Assembly (NCBI GenBank): GCA_002328075.1
Contig: DCVT01000019.1
Location: 90,900-154,899 of the forward strand
Direction: 5' to 3'
Length of the DNA: 64,000 nucleotides
Origin: Anaerolineales bacterium UBA2181
GTDB taxonomy: Bacteria; Chloroflexota; Anaerolineae; Promineifilales; UBA4811
The translations under genes and the position numbers were made by a program. Every line of letters starts with the position of its first letter. Position 1 is the first letter of the stretch. The notes under the pieces are model-generated. The model saw only the letters and a list, made by a program, of their open reading frames with translations. It searched no databases and had not been told where the DNA came from. Shown in pieces: positions 24,403 to 32,088 of this stretch.

Positions 24403-26107
24403 ACCGACCCATCTCGGCCAGGACCGCCGCCACATACCACGGCAGGTCGCCGGCGTTGACCCCGGCGGCGCCGATGTCGGCCGCCGCCCTGGCCCCGGCC
24501 GCGGCGTGAAGGTAGGCCCCGGCGATCGCCGCTGCGGACGCTTCCATTCCCATTCCAAGCAACGCGGCAATGACCCCGGCCAGGACGTCGCCACTCCCGG
24601 CCGTGGCCAGTGCCGGGTTCGCAAAGGGAATCAGGGTTGCGCGTGATTCGGGAGAGGCTACCACGGTGAATGGTCCCTTGAGAACGACGACCTGTCCCCA
24701 CTGTACGGCTGCCTGGGCCGCTATCGTGACTCGGTCCTCAGTGACTTCCCGCACCGACCGGCCCAGCAACCTGGCCATCTCGCCGGGATGAGGCGTGAGG
24801 ATTGTCGCCGGAGGTAGCAATGCCTGCCAAGCACCCATTTCCGCCAACAGATTCAGTCCATCGGCATCCACCACCAACGGCGGCAGTGCGCGGTGGCCGG
24901 CGGGGGCGGAATCCAATTCCTCACGCCCGGCCGGACGGGCGAAACCTAACCGGCCGTGGTCCGCTGCGCGATCACCTGCCAACAGGCGCCGGAGGAACAG
25001 CCCGGTTTTCGCCTCCCTACCCAACCCCGGCCCGACCAGCAGAGCGTCGTACCCGTCGGCCGCGGGCAAGAGCACACGGGCGGCGTTCTCAGAGATGGCT
25101 CCCATCTCGTGCGGCAGCAGCACGAACGTCGCTTCCGCCAGCCGGGCGGCCAACGGCGCGTGAATGGCAGAGGGAACCGCCATGGTAACCAGTCCGGCTC
25201 CGGCCCGATAGGCGGCCTCGCCCGCCAAAGCGGCCGCTCCGGTATAGTTGAGTGATCCGGCCGCAATCATCACCTTGCCGAACGTTCCCTTGTGGGCGTC
25301 AAGCGGGCGCGTGGGCAGCAAGTTCCTGACACCGTCGGCGGTGGCCAATTCGAGCCTGACCTGCGCCCGGGTGGCCAGGTCGGGCGGACTCCCGATGTCG
25401 GCTACCACCAGATCACCGACGGCGGTGGCGCCCGGAAATCGAAACTGGCCTGCCTTGGGACAGTCAAACGTGACGGTGAGGTCGGCCGCCATCGCGACCG
25501 GGTCGAGTTGACCCGTGTCGCAGTTGAGCCCGCTGGGGCAGTCAACCGCAATCACCACCGGGGTCCTGGTGGGTACAGGCGTGGGCCTGACCGGCGAGAC
25601 AAGCCCGCGCGCCAACCCGGGGAACTCCCTGGAAGCCCGCAAAACCGCGCCGCATCTCTCAAGCAGAGCTTTCAGGTCGCCCTGGATGGGTCGGTCCGCC
25701 CCAGTTCCGAGCAGGGCGTCGATGAGCACATCGGCCGACGCAACCGCCTCGGCCAGTTGGTCCCCTTGCGGATCGTCGGCCGCCACCAGGGTGGGCACGC
25801 CCATGGAGATGACCCTGGCATAGTTGGCATCGTCATCACCCCGGGGCCGCGAGAGGTAAAACTGCACGTCCGCACCTGACTCGGCGAGGAGCCGGCCGGC
25901 CACCAATCCATCGCCCCCATTGTTTCCCGGCCCGACCAGGATCAGAACCCGGCACCCCCTGACGGCAGCGACCTCCCCCACTGCATCGGCGACCCCCTGC
26001 CCCGCATTTTCCATCATTTGAGAATACGAGACTCCCGCGAGATCAGTCTCTCGCTCAATGGCCTGCATCTGCGCAACCGTCACTACCTTGATCATGCTGC
26101 CACCCAT
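24401..26107 (-). CDS. nnrD/nnrE: Bifunctional NAD(P)HX epimerase / ADP-dependent NAD(P)HX dehydratase
   Basis: Damaged NADH hydrates are epimerised by the N-terminal YjeF_N domain (residues ~1-235: QMMENAGQGVADAV, VGPGNNGGDGLVAGR, AVDCPSGLNCDTG). They are dehydrated with ADP by the C-terminal ribokinase-like domain (DAHKGTFGKVMIAAGS, LVVDADGLNLL, LTPHPGEMARL, ATAGSGDVLAGVIAALLG). All motifs of both halves are present. Start ATG 26107 has AAGGGA upstream; ATG 26095 (MIKVV) is equally possible. An inserted stretch around residues 175-195 of the N-domain (rich in Pro/Thr/Val) is longer than usual. The gene sits downstream of tRNA-Glu and a terminator. Confidence 0.95.
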   Translation of the reverse strand: MGGSMIKVVTVAQMQAIERETDLAGVSYSQMMENAGQGVADAVGEVAAVRGCRVLILVGPGNNGGDGLVAGRLLAESGADVQFYLSRPRGDDDANYARVISMGVPTLVAADDPQGDQLAEAVASADVLIDALLGTGADRPIQGDLKALLERCGAVLRASREFPGLARGLVSPVRPTPVPTRTPVVIAVDCPSGLNCDTGQLDPVAMAADLTVTFDCPKAGQFRFPGATAVGDLVVADIGSPPDLATRAQVRLELATADGVRNLLPTRPLDAHKGTFGKVMIAAGSLNYTGAAALAGEAAYRAGAGLVTMAVPSAIHAPLAARLAEATFVLLPHEMGAISENAARVLLPAADGYDALLVGPGLGREAKTGLFLRRLLAGDRAADHGRLGFARPAGREELDSAPAGHRALPPLVVDADGLNLLAEMGAWQALLPPATILTPHPGEMARLLGRSVREVTEDRVTIAAQAAVQWGQVVVLKGPFTVVASPESRATLIPFANPALATAGSGDVLAGVIAALLGMGMEASAAAIAGAYLHAAAGARAAADIGAAGVNAGDLPWYVAAVLAEMGR

Positions 26108-26171
26108 CACCCTGTCCCTTTGGGACGAATTGTAGCACAGAAGGAGCAATTGGCTTGACTCCTGGCGACTG

Positions 26172-26211
26172 AGAAAAAAAACAGGCACCCGTTCCTGTGA
26201 ACACGGGTGCC
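26172..26211 (-). terminator. Intrinsic terminator after tRNA-Glu
   Basis: On the minus strand GGCACCCGT (26211-26203) pairs with ACGGGTGCC (26092+ region, 26092-26084 offset by 100: 26192-26184), followed by TG and eight Ts. It separates the tRNA transcript from nnrD/E. Confidence 0.9.
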
Positions 26212-26223
26212 TTCAGCGGACCA

Positions 26224-26296
26224 TGGCCCATACGAGACTCGAACTCGTGTTTCTGCCTTGAGAGGGCAGCGTCCTGGGCCGCTAGACGAATGGGCC
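26224..26296 (-). tRNA. tRNA-Glu (anticodon CTC)
   Basis: The acceptor stem GGCCCAT pairs with ATGGGCC. The anticodon arm is CTGCC-CTCTCAA-GGCAG, giving anticodon CTC. The T arm is ACGAG-TTCGAGT-CTCGT, and the D arm contains GTCTAGCGG. The gene is 73 bases with discriminator A; CCA is not encoded. It reads GAG codons, which suit this GC-rich genome. Confidence 0.97.
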
Positions 26297-26362
26297 TGAC
26301 GGGAGCATTTTACCATAGCCGCCGGTGTTGTCAATCGTCTCCCGGCAGTTATAATTCGCTCC

Positions 26363-28240
26363 ATGCGTCATGAGAGGCTCTTTTCCCGCGCCATTGAACC
26401 CGAGCTGGAGATGCTCCTACCTCGGGTGAGCAAACCGGGCCGATATGCCGGCGGCGAGTTGAACAGCATCTGCAAACCATGGGACTCGGCGACCGTCCGA
26501 CTGGCGTTGGCGTTTCCCGATCTGTATGAGCTGGGCATGTCCAACCTGGGAATCCAGATTCTCTACGATCTGGTGAATAGGCAGCCAGACATGCTGGCAG
26601 AGCGCGTTTTCGCTCCGTGGACGGATATGGAGGAGGCGCTGCGCACGGCTGAACTCCCGCTCTTTACTCTGGAGAGCAAACGTCCGGTGATGGCCTTTGA
26701 CGTCCTGGGCGTCAGCCTGCCGTACGAACAGCTTTGCACCAACGTGCTCAACCTGCTGGACCTGAGCTGGATCCCGCTCTGGGCCTCCGATCGCCAATCC
26801 GAACACCCGCTGGTCATTGCCGGTGGTCACGCGGCGTTCAACCCGGAGCCAATGGCGCCCTTTGTTGACGCGTTTGCCATTGGCGAAGGCGAGGAAGTGC
26901 TGGTCGAGATCCTGCAGGCAATACGCGAGGCCAAATGCCGGGCGATCAGTCGGCCGGAAGTGCTGCGGCGATTGGCCCGACTGCCCGGCGTCTACGTGCC
27001 GAGCCTGTACACCGTCAGCTACCGGTCGGACGGCAGAATCGAAGCGATCCTTCCCGCGGACGGTGAGGTGCCTGCCACGGTGCGCAAACGGATGGTAGCT
27101 GTCTTGCCGGCGCCGCCCATGGCTCCGGTGGTGCCAACCATCGCCACCACGCACGATCGCGCGGTTATCGAAATCATGCGGGGCTGTACGCGGGGGTGCC
27201 GGTTCTGCCACGCCGGTTTTTCCACCCGGCCGGTGAGGGAGCGGCCGGTGTCGGAGGTGCTAGACGCAGTGGATACGCTCCTGCGCTCCACCGGGTACGA
27301 AGAACTGGCGTTGCTCTCACTCTCCTCCAGCGATTACAGCGGAGTTGTGCCCCTGGTCCAACAGCTCACCGCTCGGTACGGCCGCCGGCGGCTGAGCATC
27401 TCGCTACCCAGTCTGCGGCTGGACACGACGTCGACCGACCTGATGGAAGCCGTCAGCGGTGGCCGCAAAGGGAGTGCCACTTTTGCGCCTGAGGCGGCCA
27501 CCGAATCGATGCGGCGGGTGATCAACAAGGTCATTCCGGACGAGCAGTTGCTCGAGGTGACCGACCAGGTATTCGGGCGGGGCTGGCGCACCATCAAGCT
27601 GTATTTCATGATTGGGCTGCCGGGCGAGACCTTGGCGGATGTGCAGTCCATCAGCGACCTGGCCTGGGAAGTCCTTCGCCGTGGTCGCAGCCATCACGGC
27701 CGCCGAGCGCGGGTGCACCTGGGCATCAGTACCTTCATTCCCAAGCCGCACACCCCGTTCCAGTGGGCTAGCCTGGACCCGGCCGAGACGATCCGCGCAA
27801 AACAGAGCGCGCTCATGGAGCGGGCTCGCGGCGGTGGCCTGGAGCTCAAATGGAATAATCCGGAGGAGACCGTGCTGGAGGCGGTGCTGAGCCGGGGTGA
27901 CCGGCAGCTTGCGCCCGCCATCTACCGTGCCTGGCAGATGGGCGCCAAATTCGACGGATGGCGGGAGCACTTTTCCATGCAAAGATGGTCGCAAGCCTTT
28001 CTGGAGACCGACCTCACCACCGAGTTTTACGCTCACCGGTGGCGGCCTCATGACGAGCTGTTTCCCTGGGACCACATCCATACCGGCGTGAACAAGGCGT
28101 ACCTGTTGGCGGAGTTCCGGCGCAGCCTCCAGGGCGAGACGCAGCCCGATTGCCGCGAGGGGTGCCTGGTATGTGGCATCCTGGAGGCGTTTGGGCACGA
28201 GAGGAAAGAGTTGTCCAAAGGGGCCTGGTTATGTCCCTAA
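26363..28240 (+). CDS. B12-binding-type radical SAM protein (TIGR03960-like family)
   Basis: The 625-residue protein opens with LLPRVSKPGRYAGGELNS and has an N-terminal corrinoid-binding-like domain (FPDLYELGMSNLGIQILYDL). The radical SAM core has the cluster motif C-T-R-G-C-R-F-C at about residue 273. Later segments include TFAPEAATESMRRVINK and FMIGLPGETLADV. In many bacteria this family is fused to, or followed by, a DUF2344 protein; here the next gene is unrelated. Function is unknown, although it is widely conserved and often near ribonuclease E/G or ribosomal genes. The ATG lies 66 bases from the divergent tRNA gene. Confidence 0.85.
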   Translation: MRHERLFSRAIEPELEMLLPRVSKPGRYAGGELNSICKPWDSATVRLALAFPDLYELGMSNLGIQILYDLVNRQPDMLAERVFAPWTDMEEALRTAELPLFTLESKRPVMAFDVLGVSLPYEQLCTNVLNLLDLSWIPLWASDRQSEHPLVIAGGHAAFNPEPMAPFVDAFAIGEGEEVLVEILQAIREAKCRAISRPEVLRRLARLPGVYVPSLYTVSYRSDGRIEAILPADGEVPATVRKRMVAVLPAPPMAPVVPTIATTHDRAVIEIMRGCTRGCRFCHAGFSTRPVRERPVSEVLDAVDTLLRSTGYEELALLSLSSSDYSGVVPLVQQLTARYGRRRLSISLPSLRLDTTSTDLMEAVSGGRKGSATFAPEAATESMRRVINKVIPDEQLLEVTDQVFGRGWRTIKLYFMIGLPGETLADVQSISDLAWEVLRRGRSHHGRRARVHLGISTFIPKPHTPFQWASLDPAETIRAKQSALMERARGGGLELKWNNPEETVLEAVLSRGDRQLAPAIYRAWQMGAKFDGWREHFSMQRWSQAFLETDLTTEFYAHRWRPHDELFPWDHIHTGVNKAYLLAEFRRSLQGETQPDCREGCLVCGILEAFGHERKELSKGAWLCP

Positions 28241-28297
28241 CCCATTCTGCTGATCCGTCACCATCAACGCAGGCGTCTGACGCTGGACGGCGAAAAG

Positions 28298-28948
28298 GTG
28301 CTTGACCTCCTGCTGGAGCGACTGGCTGGTTACCGCGGTTCGCAGGTCATGAACCAGTACGCCCAACAAGATCCGGATCACGACCTTCCGGACGCACCCC
28401 GCATCCGGATGAACAACCTGGTCCTATACCTGGACGCATTCGCCAACGCGCAGTACGTGTTGCTGGCTGAGGCGGCCGGCTACCAGGGGTGCCGGTTCTC
28501 CGGCGTCCCGATGACCAGTGAAGAGCTGCTGTGTGGTGATCGTGCGCTGCCATGGGCACGCCACGCCGCCTATCGGCGAAGCAGCAGTCGTCGCACGCTC
28601 TGGCGGGAGCCATCAGCCACTATCCTGTGGCGTGCCTTGGGCGGCCGGGCCGATTGCCTCATCTGGAACACGTTTCCGTGGCATCCCATAGGACGACGGG
28701 GCGTTCTTTCGAACCGAGCGCCGCGCAGCCAGGAAATCGCTGATGGTGCGGCGTTGATTCCCATCTTGCGGACGCTTTTTCCCCGGGCAACCTGGGCGGC
28801 CATCGGTCGTGTTGCCGAGGGAGCGTGCGTATCGGCCGGCATGGCGCCCCGGTATCTCCGCCATCCCGCCCACGGCGGGAAACCGGAATTTGTGGTCGGC
28901 CTGAAGGCATTGTTAACTGACAACCCACCTGGAGGTCATGATGAGTGA
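28298..28948 (+). CDS. Uracil-DNA glycosylase superfamily protein
   Basis: The 216-residue product contains segments I associate with a UDG-superfamily group: YQGCRFSGVPMTSEELL, the NTFPWHPIG motif and the C-terminal R-H-P-A-H-G-G loop that holds the catalytic-region histidine. Such proteins excise uracil or related bases from DNA in base-excision repair. The start is uncertain: the frame is open back to the stop of the radical SAM gene, without an ATG, so I use GTG 28298. Its stop overlaps the start of the next gene by eight bases. Family call is good; activity is inference. Confidence 0.75.
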   Translation: MLDLLLERLAGYRGSQVMNQYAQQDPDHDLPDAPRIRMNNLVLYLDAFANAQYVLLAEAAGYQGCRFSGVPMTSEELLCGDRALPWARHAAYRRSSSRRTLWREPSATILWRALGGRADCLIWNTFPWHPIGRRGVLSNRAPRSQEIADGAALIPILRTLFPRATWAAIGRVAEGACVSAGMAPRYLRHPAHGGKPEFVVGLKALLTDNPPGGHDE

Positions 28949-30026
28949 CATTTCCCGCCAATTCACGCGCTCGCTGACTCGAGCAGGTTTGTTGGTGTTG
29001 GTAGCCTTGATATTGCTTGGTTCGGCGGCCGCGTGTGGGGCGCGGCAGCCAACAGGACCAGTGGATGGAACCCAGGTGGCCGGCGTTACCCTGCAACCCA
29101 CCGCGGCGATTGGCCTGCCGACGCGCACCTTGCCGCCAACCGCGACCGCTACCGCGTCGCCCGAGCCTCCGACGGCCACGTGTACCCCGACCCCTACGCC
29201 CAGCCCAGAGCCCACCGAGACCCCCACCCCAACGGCTACCGCGACGCCGACGCACACGCCGGCACCCAGCGCCACGCCGTTGCCGCCGACGTTCACTCTC
29301 ACCACCGCGCCCACCGAGACCCCGCGGCCGACCAACACCCCTGCCCCCACCGACACGCCCGCGTTGCCAACGGCCACCTGGCCTCCATCGCCTACCTGGA
29401 CGGTGGCTCCGACGTCCACGCCGGAGCCGGCGGTGTACCCCGACACCAACTGGCTGCCCAACCCCTCCTTTGAGGGAGGGTGGTACAACTTGAACGGCAT
29501 ACCCGAGTTGCAGGTGCCCAATCAGTGGTGGTTCGAATGGGATGAAGGTACCAATCCGTTGGATCCCGACCCGTGGAATGCCTTTGTTCGACCCGAGACC
29601 AGGGTTCTCTCCCGGGATTTTCTACCGCCGCACGAGCATGCCACCTATATCTGGGACGGTGATCATACCGTCAAGATCTTCAAGGGGCACGGGGCCATCA
29701 GCTATCGTCTGTTGGCCAACGTTCCGCTCCAGGCGGGCGGTTACACGCTGGAGATCAACATCTTTCCAGATCTGGTGGTGGGCTACAACCCGGACGGAAG
29801 CAAGATTTGGGCGCCGGACCCGCTGTCCGGAGAGGTGCGGCTCATCGCCGCCGGCTCCAGCAGTGGGTGGTATCTTCCCACGTTTGGCACCCGCAACACG
29901 CTAACCCACACGTTCTACGTCTCAGAGCCGCAAACCGTGGTCGTAGGGATCGGAGTGCGGGCCCGTTGGGCAATCCTGAACAACGGCTGGTTCATGGATG
30001 CCTGGTCCGTGCGCCGGGTTTACTAG
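28941..30026 (+). CDS. Lipoprotein with long Pro/Thr linker and C-terminal carbohydrate-binding-like domain
   Basis: A signal sequence with basic N-region ends at a Cys after GSAAA near residue 32, a weak lipobox. About 110 residues of Thr/Pro-rich low complexity follow. The C-terminal ~200 residues begin NWLPNPSFEGGWYN, the opening typical of jelly-roll carbohydrate-binding modules of the CBM4/9 kind, with many aromatic residues and a closing WFMDAWSVRRVY. This suggests a surface glycan-binding protein on a spacer. GGAGG is five bases before ATG 28941; the ATG three bases earlier is too close to it. Confidence 0.8.
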   Translation: MSDISRQFTRSLTRAGLLVLVALILLGSAAACGARQPTGPVDGTQVAGVTLQPTAAIGLPTRTLPPTATATASPEPPTATCTPTPTPSPEPTETPTPTATATPTHTPAPSATPLPPTFTLTTAPTETPRPTNTPAPTDTPALPTATWPPSPTWTVAPTSTPEPAVYPDTNWLPNPSFEGGWYNLNGIPELQVPNQWWFEWDEGTNPLDPDPWNAFVRPETRVLSRDFLPPHEHATYIWDGDHTVKIFKGHGAISYRLLANVPLQAGGYTLEINIFPDLVVGYNPDGSKIWAPDPLSGEVRLIAAGSSSGWYLPTFGTRNTLTHTFYVSEPQTVVVGIGVRARWAILNNGWFMDAWSVRRVY

Positions 30027-30068
30027 ACGAACTGGTGGATAGTGCCCGGCGGGCAGGGGGTGCAACGG

Positions 30069-30096
30069 TTGACGATTTGCCAGGTTGCAGTAGAAT
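30069..30096 (+). promoter_or_regulatory. Sigma-70-like promoter for the metG leader
   Basis: TTGACG (30069-30074) and TAGAAT (30091-30096) are separated by 16 bases. Transcription would start near 30103, about 200 bases before the metG ATG. Confidence 0.6.
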
Positions 30097-30102
30097 AGCC
30101 GT

Positions 30103-30255
30103 CTATGTGCAAGAAGGCTAGATGTACGGCGATGGCCATGCGAAGCCAACCGTGGCTGTTGGGTGGTGAGGCAACCCACAGCGATGGTTAGTCCCGCATG
30201 GTCCTAACTCACGGTCATGGTTAACAGCAGCGCCGGCCTCGTGTCGGCGCTTTTT
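30103..30255 (+). ncRNA. Structured leader or small RNA upstream of metG, ending in an intrinsic terminator
   Basis: About 150 bases lie between a promoter-like site and a terminator. Clear hairpins are AGCCA-ACCG-TGGCT, GCTGTTGGGT paired with ACCCACAGC (one bulge), and GTTAG paired with CTAAC. The last element, AGCGCCG (30229-30235) with CGGCGCT (30245-30251) and a T-run, is a terminator 50 bases before the metG ATG. This is the layout of an attenuator or riboswitch, or of a free small RNA. I find no T-box core and no SAM-I motif, so the class is unknown. Confidence 0.45.
30229..30255 (+). terminator. Intrinsic terminator before metG
   Basis: A seven-base-pair GC stem, AGCGCCG/CGGCGCT, with a nine-base loop is followed by TTTT. 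It may end transcripts from the upstream lipoprotein gene or control entry into metG. Confidence 0.8.
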
Positions 30256-30304
30256 CATTCTGATTGATCCGGATTTCGTCCTGATTTGATTGCGGAGGTT
30301 GGTG

Positions 30305-32071
30305 ATGTCTCATGTGCTTGTCAGTGTAGCCTGGCCATACGCCAATGGTGACCTGCACGTCGGTCACCTGGCAGGTGCCTATCTGCCGGCCGATATCTTT
30401 GCCCGTTACCATCGGCTTCGTGGGAACCACGTACTCATGGTCTCCGGATCGGATAGCCACGGGACCCCGGTGACCATTAAGGCAGACCAGGAAGGCGTGA
30501 CGCCGCACCAGGTTTTCGCCAAATACCATTCGCGGTTCCTGTCGGCCCAGCAAAAGATCGGCATCAGCTATAGCCTCTTTACCCACACCGATACGGAAAA
30601 TCACCACCGAGTCGGGCAAGATATCTTCCTCCGGCTTTACGAGTGCGGTCACCTGTACCGGCAGACTCAGCGGTTGCTTTTTTCCGAGAGTGAGGATCGC
30701 TTTTTGCCAGATCGCTACGTGGAGGGCACCTGCCCCAATTGCGGCTATGAGAGCGCTCGCGGCGACCAGTGCGACAACTGCGGCAAACTGCTGGATGCGC
30801 TGGAGCTGATTGATCCTCGCAGCAAGACCGACGGATCGACGCCGGTCGTGCGCGAGACGGAACACTATTTCCTGGACCTCGAGGGTTTTGCGCAGCAGCT
30901 TGCGGATTACCTGGCAACCGACAAGGACCATTGGCGGTCGAACGTGATCCATTTTGCCCGCAACTATGTAGCCGGCGGGCTCAAGGGACGGCCCATCACC
31001 CGAGACATCAGTTGGGGAATCCCGGTTCCCCTTCCGGGTTGGGAGCACAAGGCGCTTTATGTCTGGTTCGAGGCGGTGATCGGTTATCTGTCGGCCAGCA
31101 TCGAGTGGGCCAAGAACGAGGGCACGCCGGACGCCTGGAAGGCGTGGTGGTACGATCCGGACGCGTTGACCTATTACTTTATCGGCAAGGACAACATTCC
31201 GTTCCACGCCATCATCTGGCCGGCCGAGTTGATGGGGATTGGTCGCCTTTACGATTCGAATCCGGCCAACCGGCTCAATCTGCCGTACGACGTCCCGGCT
31301 AACGAGTTCCTCAACATCGAAAGCCGGCAGTTCTCCAAGAGTCGTAGTTGGGCCATCTGGTTGCCCGACATACTGGAGCGCTACGATCCAGACGCCATCC
31401 GGTTCTATGTGACCTCCATCATGCCAGAGACACGGGACTCGGACTTTGACTGGGACGATTTTGTCCAGCGGAACAACAATGAACTGGTGGCAACGTGGGG
31501 CAACCTGGCCAACCGGATGCTGGGTTTCGCCTACAAACGGTTTGGCGCGGTGGTGCCCGACCCGGGAGTCCTTCGGACTGCGGACCAGGAGCTGTTGCAG
31601 GCGGTTGAGGCGGGTTTTGCCACCGTCGGGGAGCGGCTGGCGGCCTGTCAGTTCCGAGCGGCGCTCGCCGAGGCGCTGGCGCTGGCGAGGAGCGCTAACA
31701 AGTACCTGGACACCCAGGCGCCCTGGTTCGAAGTCGATCGCAACCCGGATGACGCGGCCAAGACGGTTTTTACCACGCTGCGGGCAATAGATAACCTCAA
31801 GACGCTGTTTGCGCCGTTCCTGCCTTTTTCGTCCGAACGCCTGCACGGTTTCCTGGGATATGACCGCCCGCTGTTTGGAGAGTTGGCGATCCGCTCGTTT
31901 GAAGAACAGGCATTCAGTCACGACGCGCTGGTGTATGACCCAACCGGAGCGACTGGGCGTTGGGAACGCAGCCAACTCCCGGCCGGACAGCCCCTGCGCC
32001 CGCCCGAACCGCTCTTTAGGAAATTGGAACCGACCTTGTCTGAAGAAGAGCGAGCGCGCCTCGGAAACTGA
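30305..32071 (+). CDS. metG: Methionine-tRNA ligase
   Basis: Class I aminoacyl-tRNA synthetase of 588 residues. VAWPYANGDLHVGHLAG carries the HIGH motif as HVGH, and SRQFSKSRSW carries KMSKS as FSKS. A four-Cys zinc knuckle is visible (CPNCGYES ... CDNCG). It charges tRNA-Met with methionine for initiation and elongation. I use ATG 30305, six bases after GGAGG (30294-30298); the open frame begins earlier at a TTG. There is no C-terminal tRNA-binding (EMAP/Trbp111) domain. It sits behind the leader and terminator described above. Confidence 0.97.
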   Translation: MSHVLVSVAWPYANGDLHVGHLAGAYLPADIFARYHRLRGNHVLMVSGSDSHGTPVTIKADQEGVTPHQVFAKYHSRFLSAQQKIGISYSLFTHTDTENHHRVGQDIFLRLYECGHLYRQTQRLLFSESEDRFLPDRYVEGTCPNCGYESARGDQCDNCGKLLDALELIDPRSKTDGSTPVVRETEHYFLDLEGFAQQLADYLATDKDHWRSNVIHFARNYVAGGLKGRPITRDISWGIPVPLPGWEHKALYVWFEAVIGYLSASIEWAKNEGTPDAWKAWWYDPDALTYYFIGKDNIPFHAIIWPAELMGIGRLYDSNPANRLNLPYDVPANEFLNIESRQFSKSRSWAIWLPDILERYDPDAIRFYVTSIMPETRDSDFDWDDFVQRNNNELVATWGNLANRMLGFAYKRFGAVVPDPGVLRTADQELLQAVEAGFATVGERLAACQFRAALAEALALARSANKYLDTQAPWFEVDRNPDDAAKTVFTTLRAIDNLKTLFAPFLPFSSERLHGFLGYDRPLFGELAIRSFEEQAFSHDALVYDPTGATGRWERSQLPAGQPLRPPEPLFRKLEPTLSEEERARLGN

Positions 32072-32088
32072 CGCCGGAGAGCTTGAGA

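Noticed and set aside
30103..30255. T-box or SAM-I riboswitch in the metG leader
   Set aside because: The conserved T-box core and SAM-I motifs are not present; only a partial GGGTGG match is seen, so I list it as an unclassified structured leader.
30221..31975. 584-codon minus-strand frame opposite metG
   Set aside because: Shadow of metG codon structure in a GC-rich genome; no family resemblance and Arg/Gln-rich composition.
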